Of a DNA stretch of 64,000 nt, positions 34,009 to 43,596 are shown piece by piece. The DNA is taken from NCBI RefSeq assembly GCF_003660395.1, contig NZ_QXQT01000003.1, positions 48,132 to 112,131 of the forward strand, read 5' to 3'. The position numbers were made by a program, and so were the translations under genes. Under the pieces are notes generated by a model that was given only the letters and a program-made list of their open reading frames with translations, had not been told where the DNA came from and searched no databases. The number at the start of each line of letters is the position of its first letter. Position 1 is the first letter of the stretch. The DNA comes from Helicobacter vulpis (lineage in GTDB: Bacteria; Campylobacterota; Campylobacteria; Campylobacterales; Helicobacteraceae).

Positions 34009-34803
34009 TTAAACATAACCCCCACCCCAAGAGAATTTTTCGCGCAGCACTTGAAAGTAATTGCGCTCTAGGGGCTGGAGCAAGGTGGCCTGGGGGATGG
34101 CTTGTTGGATTTTGAGTTCTTGATCCGGGCGCATGAGATGGTGGCTTTGCCCATCTAGCACAATTAAACACGTTTTTTGGGTTTGGACACTCAATTGGAC
34201 ATGCGCGCCTAAGATCAAGGGTCTTTGCGTGAGAGAATGGGGGGCGATGGGGGTGAGAAGAATATTTTGGCATAAGGGGTGCACCACACTCCCGCCCACG
34301 CTGATATTGTATGCGCTAGAGCCTAGGGGCGTGGCGACAATCAAGCCATCCACTTGGTAGACATTGGCCAACACCCCCTCCACAAAGAGGCGCAATTCTA
34401 AAATCCCATAGACATCTTTCCTTGTGATGACAAGGTCATTGGCGCACACAAAGGGGCTATCTTGATTGTCTAGCCATGCTTCTAACATCAAATGTTTTTC
34501 TACACGGTAGAATCCCGCTTGGAGCGCGCGCAAGAACTCCCCCACCCCGGCTAAATTGGTCGCGGTCAAAAAGCCCAAATTGCCCACATGCACCCCAAAA
34601 CATGCCGATCCACTGCGCAAGGCTCCCAAGAGCGTGCCATCGCCTCCCAAGCAAAGCAACACCCCCCCAGGCTGGGGAGAGAAGTCATAACCCATGCCTA
34701 CAGCGCGCAACGCCTCTTCTAGAGTGTGCAGAGCATCTGGGGGGGTTAGGGGCTTGAGAATCACGTGTACATGCGCGATAGGCGGGCTGGGGGGTGGATT
34801 CAA
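34009..34803 (-). CDS. nadK: NAD kinase NadK
   Basis: NadK phosphorylates NAD to NADP. The 264-residue protein has the GGDGTLL motif (near residue 53), the following NLGFLTA strand and the conserved TPLGSSAYNISVGGSVVHP region that binds NAD. It starts at TTG 34803; no in-frame ATG lies nearby. The Pro-rich first residues (NPPPSPPIAH) are not conserved in the family and the true start could be a few codons later. Confidence 0.93.
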   Translation of the reverse strand: MNPPPSPPIAHVHVILKPLTPPDALHTLEEALRAVGMGYDFSPQPGGVLLCLGGDGTLLGALRSGSACFGVHVGNLGFLTATNLAGVGEFLRALQAGFYRVEKHLMLEAWLDNQDSPFVCANDLVITRKDVYGILELRLFVEGVLANVYQVDGLIVATPLGSSAYNISVGGSVVHPLCQNILLTPIAPHSLTQRPLILGAHVQLSVQTQKTCLIVLDGQSHHLMRPDQELKIQQAIPQATLLQPLERNYFQVLREKFSWGGGYV

Positions 34804-34828
34804 GGAACTAACTTTCTAGGAAATCACA

Positions 34829-34855
34829 AGCCTCGGAGGATTCTCCTCCGAGGCT
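34829..34855. terminator. Strong hairpin after the autotransporter gene
   Basis: A perfect 12-bp stem (AGCCTCGGAGGA with its complement) closes a three-base loop, 46 bases after the autotransporter stop on the minus strand. It has no T run on either side, so it may stop transcription weakly or mainly protect the mRNA 3' end. It would also separate the autotransporter from nadK. Confidence 0.6.
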
Positions 34856-34901
34856 CAAGGAGGGGGACTCGCATGCTAACGCAGACAATCTTAATCCCAG
34901 C

Positions 34902-37900
34902 TTAGAAGGCATAGCGCATGCCCACATTGCCCGTGATATTGATGTCTTGATAGTCTAGCCCAAAGCGCGCCCCAATGCCCGCATTGATGTAGAGCGATTT
35001 CCACAAGCGCACTTCCCCGCCCATAGTTACACCTGCAAAGGTGTTGTACAGATCGCCCTTGCGGTAACTCAAGGTGTTATTGCCAATGAAGCGCACCAAT
35101 TTATCCCCCATAGAGCTCACAAAGAGGTCGCGCCCGATGTCTGCGATCACGAAGTAATAAGAGTTTTTGCCAAAGTAATGGCGACTCTCTAGGGCGAGAT
35201 TGAGGGTGAGTACGGATTTTCTATTGGGATCGGCGTTGGCTCTAAAGCGGTTGTAAAAGGGGTTGTCCATGGTGCCTTGCAAACCGGTCATGCCGATGTA
35301 GTAGTAACGCATCGCAATTTGGGGTTTGAGCACCACGCTTTTATTTTTGAAGAAAAAGTCATAGCCGTAGTTTGCGCCCACATTGGTTGTCCAAGTATTG
35401 TAATCGTAGCGTTGGTTTACAATGGAGAGAATGGGGTTGGTGGCGTTGATATAGGTCTTGTTATAGCCCCAAGTCTCATTAGCGCTCAAGGTGATCTCGC
35501 TATTTTTGACAAAAACACGGCTATAGAGCCCGATATTGACATTATTGCTATTGGCGTTGGCGATATTGCCATGGAAGCCGCTATAGCCATAGGCCACATA
35601 CCCGCCCACGATCGCGCCCTTGACAAAGCGATCGTAACCCACATTGATGCCATAGAGCGTCCCTGTGCCCCCGGCCACAAAGCTAGCCCCTCCCACACCC
35701 TGCATCCAGAGATTGTTTTTGAGGACATTTCTTTGAGAATACTTCAAGATCACATCCATCGCGTTAGGCACAGCGCTAGCAAAGCGTTCGCCCTTGATAT
35801 TCTCTAAGAAATCATGGAAAGTGGGCGCGCTGGCTGTGAAATTGGAAAGCTTGGCCAAACGGCTCATCTGCTGGGTGTAGGTGTTGATCTGCAAAATATC
35901 CGTAGAATTGTTTTTCAAGGAGGGGCTGCCGATGAGATCAATGCTATTGGCGATGTCCTTGGCCATTTTAACGAGGGTTTGGGGAGAATTGTCCTCTAAA
36001 TAGTAGGGGGCAAAGAGGGGGGTGTTCTTGGTTTCTACAAGGAGCGCGTTCAACCACTGCATCACCCTAGGTCCGCCCGCTTGATAGACAGCGTCCACGC
36101 TAGATTGCCCTTGGATTTGCTGGATATACTCTTGGATCGTGGGGATCACGATATTGGGCTGTTTGCCCACCCCTACTTGCACATTATTATAGGCGATCGA
36201 AGAGGTGATGGTTTGCCCCTGGGCGTTTTGATAGCTCACGCTCAAGCCATGATCGGCGATCTTGACGGCTTGGCCATTGTAGAGCAAGCCGGTACCCTGC
36301 GCGTTGAGTTGCATGTGTTTGTTGTTGATGTCTAATTGGGTGTACAAACTCAAATAGTCCTTCCAGCTATTGGGGTTAAAGGGCTGGTTGTAGAGATTGT
36401 ATTTGATCCACTTGGCATTAAGCAAGGTGTAGGCTTGATTGGTGGCTTGGGTGTTGAGCGCGAGAATGGGCGTGTTGGTGGTGGGTGTGAGGGTGGCGAT
36501 GCCCTTTACTTGGATAAAGGGCGTGCTAGGGCTTTGGGTACCGGCATTAAAGACCATGCTCCCTGCAGAGCTAAAAGCCCCGCCCACATCGATCCCATTG
36601 GGGTTAGTGCTCAAAGTTGCCCCAGAGTAGAGGGTAAAATCTTGGGCGATATTGAGCGCAGTACTAGAATTATTGTTGAGCGCGTGCTGGATGCTTAAAT
36701 TATTGGCCAATAACTGGGCGTTAGAAGAGAGATTGATCGTGCCTAGCAGGGTGTTTTTTGTAACCAAAGAGAGGTCCACCACCCCGCCCTTAGCCTCAAT
36801 AGTGCCCAAGTAGTCAAAATTTTGCGCGTTCACGCTGATTCCCTCGTATTTGTTATTGGTGGTGAGCGTGCCCCCTTTGACATAGACATTATTGAATTGG
36901 GCGTTGAGATTGAGCCCATTGGTGGCATTAAGGGTGCTCACTTCAATATTAGAGGTGTTGTTAGAAAAGAAATTAAGCGTGCCCGCGTAATTGGTGAAAT
37001 TGATCGCGTTATTGCCGCTAAAGATAATATTCTTGCCGGCCACAAAGCTCAACGCCCCTCCTGTGGCGTTGCTAAAATTGCTATTGTTCACCAACACATT
37101 ATCCGCGCCCAAGAAGCTAAAATAGCCCTTTTCCCACAACCAACTCAAGCCCTTAGGGGCTAGCAAATTGCCCATGCCCACTTTTTGTAAGGCCTGTTGC
37201 AAGGAGGGGGAGAGCACACTCCCCAAGCCCTTAGACCACAACCCCCCCAAGCCCTTATCCTGCATCAAAGCATCGGCCAAAGCTTGGAGATCTTTTTGCT
37301 GGCTTAGGGTGTTGATCAAATCCGGACCCAAGAGCTGGTTTAAGAGTTTAGAGGTGGTGTTGGCCAACATCTTGCTCAAAGCAGGCGGGGGATTGAGCGC
37401 GTCTTGAATAAGCATGTTCATCATTGTACCTAGAATTTGAGGCCCTAGCCAAGACACACCTTCATTGATCAAATTCTCATATTCAAAGACATTTTTTAAT
37501 ATCTGCCCGAAAGTGGTTTTATTTAAAAGCTCTTCTAAACCTGTAAGCCCCTGGGGCGAATCGGCTTGCGAAAGGGCCTGGTCCAAGCTAACAGGAGAGA
37601 ATTGATCCATGAAAGTCCAAAGGGTCTTGTCGCCATACCAAGTATTGATAAAACTCTCCACATTGTTTATGCCAATTATTTTAACAATGCCGCCTATAAC
37701 ATTGCCTTTAGCGTTTGTAATCTGCTTAACCAATTCCTTATCAATCTTTTCGCGCGTTTCAGGGCTTACGCTATTGATAAGTCCCCCGGGACCAAAAACA
37801 TCACTGACCGTTTTAGAATTTACAATATCTTTGATCACGGTGGTAAACCCCGGCAATTGCATGATGGCCTGCATGTCTTGTGCGTTTAAGAGATTGCCCA

Positions 37901-40900
37901 AGGGTTCATTAGCGATACCAGGGGGCAATAACCCCCCCAAGCCCTGGATACTAGAGGGGATTAAGGCATTCCCTTGCGCCTTTTGGTAGATGATGTTGCC
38001 TAGGGTCTGCCCCAAGCCCGCTTGGCCCAAGAGCTTTTCAAGCCCCGCTTGGCCCAAGAGGGGGAAGATTTGATCAGTACCCTGCGCGGTGATGGTCGCG
38101 TCATTGAGGGTGAGATTGCTCGCGCTATTGAAACTCACAGACGCGCTTCCCCCACTCTGCCAGGCGTTCCCGCTCCCCACAGTGCCTGTGATATAAATGT
38201 CTTTGGCATTGAAATGCGCTTCAATATAGCCCAAATCTACTGAAGTCCCCTCTAGTAATTGCCCTAAACTCTTAGAACGCAAATCCTGGCAACTAGAAGA
38301 CCCACTGCAAGGGTCTGCATATCCATTTCCCCCAAACCACACCACGCTAGTACTTTGGGTCTTGCCCACCTGCGTACCCCCCACCACCAAAGTACCATTG
38401 GCAAAACTCTGGTTAATCTGGCTAGAGAGCCCCCCGATGAGATTTAAGAGTTCTTGCTTCTGGGTGGGGTCTAGGGTGATGTGCATGTTTTCTAAAGCCT
38501 GCAACACCTTAGTGGGGTCGTTTAGGTTGTCAAGTACCCCGCTTTTTAGGAGCTGTTCTAACTGAGGCCACAAGCTGGAGGCTAAAGTATAGAGACTGCC
38601 CAAATTGTCCTGCGTGATGGCCGGGTTGTAGATGTAAAGGGGGTCTAGGGGTTGGTTATAGGGCCCATAAGTGCCCGGGATTTCAGGCTGCAAGGGTTGG
38701 GTCATAGAAGTGGCTGGGGGGATGAACACCCCTTTTAAATTACTATCTAAAAAGAAGGTCCCGGTGCGGTTGTCGCTATAATCGTACTGCGTGCCAGAAA
38801 CATTCTGTTTAGATTCTTTGTAATAGTAGAGCTCAGGGGCAATATTATAAAGCGAAGTGGCTACCGGGTTGGGGTTTTGCGAGATTGTAACCACTAGCTT
38901 ACCCCCCTGCACACTCTCGGTGATGAGCTGCGCGCCATTGAGTGGGTTGGCAAAGCTCCAGCTATCTTGGGAGGCGTTGTAGGTGGCACTACCAATTTTC
39001 ATGCCATAGAAATCGATCTTTTGGTAGCCATCAGCCCCGCTGATCCCCTCAATCCCCCCTGTGGTGTTGAGGATGTCATAAACCTTAGGGGTTTGGTATT
39101 TGAGCTTGGTAAAGAGGTCTATATTGGAGATGTCTAATAAGCCCGTGCCGCTCAAATTAAACGCCCCCTTGACATTCATAAAGGGATTAGAAAAATTGGG
39201 AGTGAGAATTCCTTTAAGAGTCAAACTCCCCTTGAGATTAAAGGGGCCAAAGCTAAGCGCGCTATTGCCTGTGCTATACAAGGTGCTCGCGCCCGTACTG
39301 GTGGTCGCCCCCGCACTCAGTGTACTCTGCCCCATCAAGGCAATGTCTGCCCCATTGAGATCAAGCGTTTGGGTGTTGAGTTGGCTACCCTCTGAGAGAT
39401 TCACATTCACCCCGCTATTGAGCGTGGTGGTCCCCTGCATATTCGCGCTTGCCCCCTGTGTGAGCACCAGGCTAGAGCTGCCACTAAAGGTCGCGTCTTT
39501 GGCAAAGCTAGCCTGCGCGTTTTGCCCATTGATCCCTAGTTTAGCTTCCCCGCTAAAGGTGGTATCCCCTTTAAAATCCACTTGACTACCACTATTCACA
39601 CTCACGGCGGTGTTATCCCCAAAGGACATGGTTTGTGCAAAGGTGGCCTGACTGTTATTGATCAAGCTCAAATAAGCGGCATCGGTGAAATTAGCATTAC
39701 TTTCAAATGAAGCGGTGCTTTGATCCAAATTGATGACCGCATCACCTCCCACAGTAGTAACTCCCATAAAGTTAATTTGGCTTCCGTGGGTCAAGCTTGC
39801 ATTGGTGTTGTCATTCAGATTAGTTATACCATTAAATTGGGCTTGGCTAGCTTCTACATTTAGGGTTGTACTACCACCTAAAGTGGCTGTGTTGCTGAAG
39901 TTGACCTTACTACCTTGGCTTAAATAAAAGCGACTATCATCAGTTGAAGTAAAGCTATTATTAGCTAGGAGATTGCTCCCAATCAAGCGAACTGAACTAG
40001 TTCCTGACATCGTGGTTGGGCCATTGAAAGCATTAACCTTTGTGCCGGGTTTTTTAGTCGAGTCAGGGACAGCCGAGTCTATTTCCGTATTCTCAAGTGC
40101 GATAGAAGCACCGTTTAGATGATAATACCCCCCACTTAGGATACTGCCACTAAGCGACAAAGCCTTGCTAGCTTGAAGATTGACAAAAGTTCCAGTACCC
40201 TGCACGGTGCTATTGTCAAAATCGATGCTATTGCCTTTAAAGTCAAAAAATCCTCCCGTCTGGTCTACAAAATTAGAATTTTGTATGTTCATGGCCTGCC
40301 CTGCACTCCAACCAGCATTAGAGCCCTGTACACCGGCTTTTAGATTTTGGTAGTTGAGGCCATCCAAGGTGATGTTCTTGGTGGCATTGAAAGTAATGTC
40401 AGCCCCCCCACCAGTTTTAAATTCGTTGCCAGTTTGGAAGGTATTGGTCATGTAAATATTGGTGGCACTAAAACTATCCCTGATATAACCCACAAGACCG
40501 CCATTGATCCCCATCCCTCCAAGACGGATCACTCCACCTGTGGCAGCCTGCATGACATTATTGCCAATAACCAGGGCTCCATTTCCTTTAATTTTGATGT
40601 TAATACCATTATCGGTTCCTGCATAAGTGTTTAGTAGATTGCCATTAGGGTTCCAGTAGGGGTCATCGGGGTTTTTCAAATTGGGATCGATGAAAGCGAT
40701 CCCATTGTCAATATTAAAAGTCTTCTCTGCGGGATGACTCGCACAGTAGCCAGTCAGATTCAAGTTACCCATGCAATACACGGAGGACCAAATGTTGGTG
40801 GGCATGAAGACGGGGGTTAAGACAATCTTGTTCCCGCTAAAATTCACGTTGATCTTGAAAATATCATATCCATCTACCAAATCTTCTAACGATACTTGCC

Positions 40901-42521
40901 CGCCATTATCTACGGCGGTGAGTTTTATCCCATTAAATTCCAAAAACTGCGCGATCTGCGTGCTTTCTATCTTTTTGCCTTCGGATACGATTTCGCTACC
41001 AAATAGAGTATAGTTCTGATTAGGGTTTAAAACCTGGTTGATATTGATGATTGCCCCCGGGCTAAGGTTGATCGTCCCCTTAAGAGCTGTGAAGGGAGAG
41101 AGAGTCGGGCTATCGGTGTTAATAGTGGTTGTTCCGCTAAAAGTCGTGGTAGGGTTGTTAGCATTTTTACCTTGAAAACTATACCAAGTAGACCCATTCC
41201 AAGAAGTGTTATTGAAATTGAGAGTGTTGGCTTTAAACTGGCTTTGTGCCTGCCCTGTGGTCCCAAAAACCGTATTGCTAAAGCTCGCGCTATTGGCATC
41301 TACGTTAATCTGTTTGGCGTTATTAAATTGGGTGTTGTTCACGTTCAAATCGCCATTATTAGAACTCAAGCTCACGCTATTATCCTGCCCGCTAAAGCTG
41401 GCGTTATTGAGGGTTAGCCCGCTTTGTCCACTCAAGTTCGTAACCCCGTAGGCGTTGTCAAAACTCATGCCAGTGGCTTGCAAGCTTTGGCTAGTGCTCA
41501 AGGAGATATTGGTGTAGTACCCATTAAAGCTACTGTTATCTAGAGTGGTGTTTTGAGCACTAAGTTCGAAAGTGCCTCGCGTATTGTCTGTAAAATTGCT
41601 ATTGGTAACTTGCATATCATGACCGGCCTTGAAAGTAGCGCTAGACTTAGGCCCCGCCCCTGTTGCGCGCCCCCCTAAAATGGTTTCTGTATTGTCATAG
41701 GTAAGCCCGTCCATGGCAAGATTGTTAGTAGCATCAAAACTCATCACCCCCTTCCCTGAACCGCTGGCAACACCGGTTTTAAAAGTGTTGGTGAGATAAA
41801 TATTTGGAGCTTTAAAATTCCCCGTAATAGGACCTATGCTCCCATCAGGAATCCAAATAGTCCCGCCCGTGGCTACACTTGGCGTATTGTTACCAATCAC
41901 TAGGGTTCCTTGATTGCCCCCGGTAACATTGACGCTAAAGGATCTACCACCTATCCAGCTCGTATAAGTGCCAAGAGTGCCATGACCTGGATTGACATAG
42001 GCAATCCCATTATTGCCCACATTATAGTCTCCGTTTTGGAGATTATAAATCTTATCCCACACATTCTGGGACGTGGATATGGCGGGCAAAACCAATGCCA
42101 TCATAGGCTGGGGGGCGCGCCCTAGGCCAAATCGCGTGGAGGGGAGCAGAGCGTTGCGCGCGGCTTGTTGACTCAAGGGGATCGCGCTGTAGCGTAGCTG
42201 GGGAGGGGTTGTGCTCACAGGGCTGACTAGCGCGCTTTTGGGCGCGAGCAACCCCCCTCTCACCTTATATGTGTCATCTAGAGCCTTGAGAGGCCCTCCA
42301 GCCAATAAGGCCCCAGCCAATAAGGCCCCAGCTTTAGAGGTTTTCTTAAGAGGGGGGAATTTGGGGAAAACTAGGGGGGATCTGTGTGCAAGAATGGGTC
42401 TTTGGGGCTCAAAGACACGGGGGCTAAAGGCGTAGAGCTGGGCGCGTTGGGCTTGGTTGGCCTTAATGTGCCTAGCTACCGCATGGCTAAACTTAAGGGC
42501 AAGAGGATGTACTTTTTTCAT
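34902..42521 (-). CDS. Giant VacA-like autotransporter outer membrane protein
   Basis: This 2539-residue type V autotransporter resembles the VacA-like toxin family rather than VacA itself. After a long basic N-terminus comes a hydrophobic signal core near residues 66-78 (AGALLAGALLAGG). Three VacA2-like modules follow, near residues 150-270, 570-740 and 1370-1470, each with GxLVIGNN or TLVVGG and a phrase like ATNIYMTNTF or AKDIYITGTV. Many Asn/Ser/Thr-rich beta-helical repeats fill the gaps. The C-terminal 270 residues are a beta-barrel ending in NVGMRYAF with terminal Phe. The length is close to H. pylori VlpC, but I cannot separate the three paralogues by eye. Residues near 1480-1820 are a helical insert rich in LGQ and LL. 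The DNA is Asn/Gly-coding repeat-rich. Confidence 0.88.
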   Translation of the reverse strand: MKKVHPLALKFSHAVARHIKANQAQRAQLYAFSPRVFEPQRPILAHRSPLVFPKFPPLKKTSKAGALLAGALLAGGPLKALDDTYKVRGGLLAPKSALVSPVSTTPPQLRYSAIPLSQQAARNALLPSTRFGLGRAPQPMMALVLPAISTSQNVWDKIYNLQNGDYNVGNNGIAYVNPGHGTLGTYTSWIGGRSFSVNVTGGNQGTLVIGNNTPSVATGGTIWIPDGSIGPITGNFKAPNIYLTNTFKTGVASGSGKGVMSFDATNNLAMDGLTYDNTETILGGRATGAGPKSSATFKAGHDMQVTNSNFTDNTRGTFELSAQNTTLDNSSFNGYYTNISLSTSQSLQATGMSFDNAYGVTNLSGQSGLTLNNASFSGQDNSVSLSSNNGDLNVNNTQFNNAKQINVDANSASFSNTVFGTTGQAQSQFKANTLNFNNTSWNGSTWYSFQGKNANNPTTTFSGTTTINTDSPTLSPFTALKGTINLSPGAIININQVLNPNQNYTLFGSEIVSEGKKIESTQIAQFLEFNGIKLTAVDNGGQVSLEDLVDGYDIFKINVNFSGNKIVLTPVFMPTNIWSSVYCMGNLNLTGYCASHPAEKTFNIDNGIAFIDPNLKNPDDPYWNPNGNLLNTYAGTDNGINIKIKGNGALVIGNNVMQAATGGVIRLGGMGINGGLVGYIRDSFSATNIYMTNTFQTGNEFKTGGGADITFNATKNITLDGLNYQNLKAGVQGSNAGWSAGQAMNIQNSNFVDQTGGFFDFKGNSIDFDNSTVQGTGTFVNLQASKALSLSGSILSGGYYHLNGASIALENTEIDSAVPDSTKKPGTKVNAFNGPTTMSGTSSVRLIGSNLLANNSFTSTDDSRFYLSQGSKVNFSNTATLGGSTTLNVEASQAQFNGITNLNDNTNASLTHGSQINFMGVTTVGGDAVINLDQSTASFESNANFTDAAYLSLINNSQATFAQTMSFGDNTAVSVNSGSQVDFKGDTTFSGEAKLGINGQNAQASFAKDATFSGSSSLVLTQGASANMQGTTTLNSGVNVNLSEGSQLNTQTLDLNGADIALMGQSTLSAGATTSTGASTLYSTGNSALSFGPFNLKGSLTLKGILTPNFSNPFMNVKGAFNLSGTGLLDISNIDLFTKLKYQTPKVYDILNTTGGIEGISGADGYQKIDFYGMKIGSATYNASQDSWSFANPLNGAQLITESVQGGKLVVTISQNPNPVATSLYNIAPELYYYKESKQNVSGTQYDYSDNRTGTFFLDSNLKGVFIPPATSMTQPLQPEIPGTYGPYNQPLDPLYIYNPAITQDNLGSLYTLASSLWPQLEQLLKSGVLDNLNDPTKVLQALENMHITLDPTQKQELLNLIGGLSSQINQSFANGTLVVGGTQVGKTQSTSVVWFGGNGYADPCSGSSSCQDLRSKSLGQLLEGTSVDLGYIEAHFNAKDIYITGTVGSGNAWQSGGSASVSFNSASNLTLNDATITAQGTDQIFPLLGQAGLEKLLGQAGLGQTLGNIIYQKAQGNALIPSSIQGLGGLLPPGIANEPLGNLLNAQDMQAIMQLPGFTTVIKDIVNSKTVSDVFGPGGLINSVSPETREKIDKELVKQITNAKGNVIGGIVKIIGINNVESFINTWYGDKTLWTFMDQFSPVSLDQALSQADSPQGLTGLEELLNKTTFGQILKNVFEYENLINEGVSWLGPQILGTMMNMLIQDALNPPPALSKMLANTTSKLLNQLLGPDLINTLSQQKDLQALADALMQDKGLGGLWSKGLGSVLSPSLQQALQKVGMGNLLAPKGLSWLWEKGYFSFLGADNVLVNNSNFSNATGGALSFVAGKNIIFSGNNAINFTNYAGTLNFFSNNTSNIEVSTLNATNGLNLNAQFNNVYVKGGTLTTNNKYEGISVNAQNFDYLGTIEAKGGVVDLSLVTKNTLLGTINLSSNAQLLANNLSIQHALNNNSSTALNIAQDFTLYSGATLSTNPNGIDVGGAFSSAGSMVFNAGTQSPSTPFIQVKGIATLTPTTNTPILALNTQATNQAYTLLNAKWIKYNLYNQPFNPNSWKDYLSLYTQLDINNKHMQLNAQGTGLLYNGQAVKIADHGLSVSYQNAQGQTITSSIAYNNVQVGVGKQPNIVIPTIQEYIQQIQGQSSVDAVYQAGGPRVMQWLNALLVETKNTPLFAPYYLEDNSPQTLVKMAKDIANSIDLIGSPSLKNNSTDILQINTYTQQMSRLAKLSNFTASAPTFHDFLENIKGERFASAVPNAMDVILKYSQRNVLKNNLWMQGVGGASFVAGGTGTLYGINVGYDRFVKGAIVGGYVAYGYSGFHGNIANANSNNVNIGLYSRVFVKNSEITLSANETWGYNKTYINATNPILSIVNQRYDYNTWTTNVGANYGYDFFFKNKSVVLKPQIAMRYYYIGMTGLQGTMDNPFYNRFRANADPNRKSVLTLNLALESRHYFGKNSYYFVIADIGRDLFVSSMGDKLVRFIGNNTLSYRKGDLYNTFAGVTMGGEVRLWKSLYINAGIGARFGLDYQDINITGNVGMRYAF
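42299..42328 (-). repeat. 15-bp tandem repeat in the autotransporter signal sequence
   Basis: The unit CAGCCAATAAGGCCC occurs twice in tandem and a third time partly. It encodes the repeated LLAGA of the hydrophobic signal core. As the unit is a multiple of three, copy-number change would lengthen or shorten the signal core without breaking the frame. Confidence 0.8.
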
Positions 42522-42612
42522 CAGAACCCCTTTTTTGCATCTAACCCTCCATTATACTACAAAAAACACTAACGAAGAGATCAAGCAAGGCGCGATCCAC
42601 CATTGCTAAACT

Positions 42613-42631
42613 CTACAAAACCTTGTAGAAT
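42613..42631 (+). promoter_or_regulatory. Likely promoter of the VirB11-like gene
   Basis: TAGAAT at 42626-42631 lies 26 bases before the ATG. It overlaps the 3' arm of an inverted repeat (CTACAA/TTGTAG, four-base loop). The gap 42522-42657 holds nothing else recognisable. Low confidence. Confidence 0.4.
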
Positions 42632-42657
42632 ACACTCTTAAAAAGTGCGGAGGGTTT

Positions 42658-43596
42658 ATGTTAAGCACGCACCGGGTGTTGCAAGCCCAAATCGCGCTAT
42701 TTACGCCCTATTTGCAAAGTGGGATCAGCGAGTTAGTCAGCAATCAAGAAAAAGAGATTTGGCTTTATAGAGACGATCACACCCGCGACAAAATCCTAGA
42801 ACCTGCCTTGAGCAAAGAATTTTTACTGCGCTTTTGCGAACAACTGGCTAGCTACTATGCTTTGCCCTTTGATGCCGCCCACCCCATGCTCTACGCGTCC
42901 TTACCCTTCACGCGTTGCCGGGTGAGTGCTAACCACTTTAGCATCACCACCACCCAGCAAATCAGTTTGAATATCCGCGTACCCAGCGCACAAGTCTTTT
43001 CTTTAAAGAGTTTTGCTCTGGGCGCGCGCTGCGCCTATGGCTATGCGCATTTGCAAAAGTGGGTGCAGGGGGGGCATAACATCCTCATTAGTGGGGGCAC
43101 GGCCAGCGGGAAAACTAGCCTGCTCAACGCGCTTTTAGCCTGTATCCCCAAACAAACCCGTTTGGTGAGCGTGGAAGATAGCCAAGAGCTGGATTTAAGC
43201 GCGTTTGAAAACGCGGTAGGGTTGTTGGTGAGCAAGGGGGAGCAAAACTTGCGTTATGAAGACGCGTTGAACATGGCCGTGCGCATGCGCCCTGATCGCC
43301 TCATGGTGGGCGAAATTGACACGCGCAACACGCTATTATTTTTACGCTTGGGTAACACGGGGCATAAGGGCATGCTCTCTACCTTGCATGCTAACAGCGT
43401 TCATCAAGTGTTAGAAGCCATCGCGCTGAATTTGGAGATGGGGAGTCGAGCGCGCCTACCCTTCCATGTGGTGGAACGTTATGTCAAAAGCGCGATCGAT
43501 GTGGTGATCCAAGTGGGCAAACAGGGCGGTGCCCATGTGATTCAAGAGGCGCTTCTAGCTCAAGATTTAGGCGCAGAATCGAGCCAATCTCTCTAG
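42658..43596 (+). CDS. VirB11-like secretion ATPase, solitary
   Basis: This 312-residue traffic ATPase has Walker A (SGGTASGKTSLLNAL, with an Ala in place of the usual Ser or Gly), the Asp box (LVSVEDSQELDL), Walker B (RPDRLMVGEI) and the His box (GHKGMLSTLHANS). Such enzymes drive type IV secretion or competence. It stands alone, with no other type IV genes nearby, like the H. pylori VirB11 homologue that is separate from the cag and comB clusters. The ATG at 42658 follows a GGAGGG ribosome site. Its end overlaps the convergent aminotransferase by 30 bases. Confidence 0.85.
   Translation: MLSTHRVLQAQIALFTPYLQSGISELVSNQEKEIWLYRDDHTRDKILEPALSKEFLLRFCEQLASYYALPFDAAHPMLYASLPFTRCRVSANHFSITTTQQISLNIRVPSAQVFSLKSFALGARCAYGYAHLQKWVQGGHNILISGGTASGKTSLLNALLACIPKQTRLVSVEDSQELDLSAFENAVGLLVSKGEQNLRYEDALNMAVRMRPDRLMVGEIDTRNTLLFLRLGNTGHKGMLSTLHANSVHQVLEAIALNLEMGSRARLPFHVVERYVKSAIDVVIQVGKQGGAHVIQEALLAQDLGAESSQSL

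Noticed and set aside
35277..36698. Several long plus-strand frames opposite the autotransporter
   Set aside because: They follow the codon periodicity of the large minus-strand gene and have no ribosome sites or recognisable domains; shadows of repeat-rich coding DNA.
34902..42521. VacA cytotoxin itself
   Set aside because: VacA is about half this length and has a different passenger; this matches the VacA-like paralogues instead.
42658..43596. Part of a cag-type or comB secretion island
   Set aside because: No other type IV genes are nearby; only the ATPase is present.
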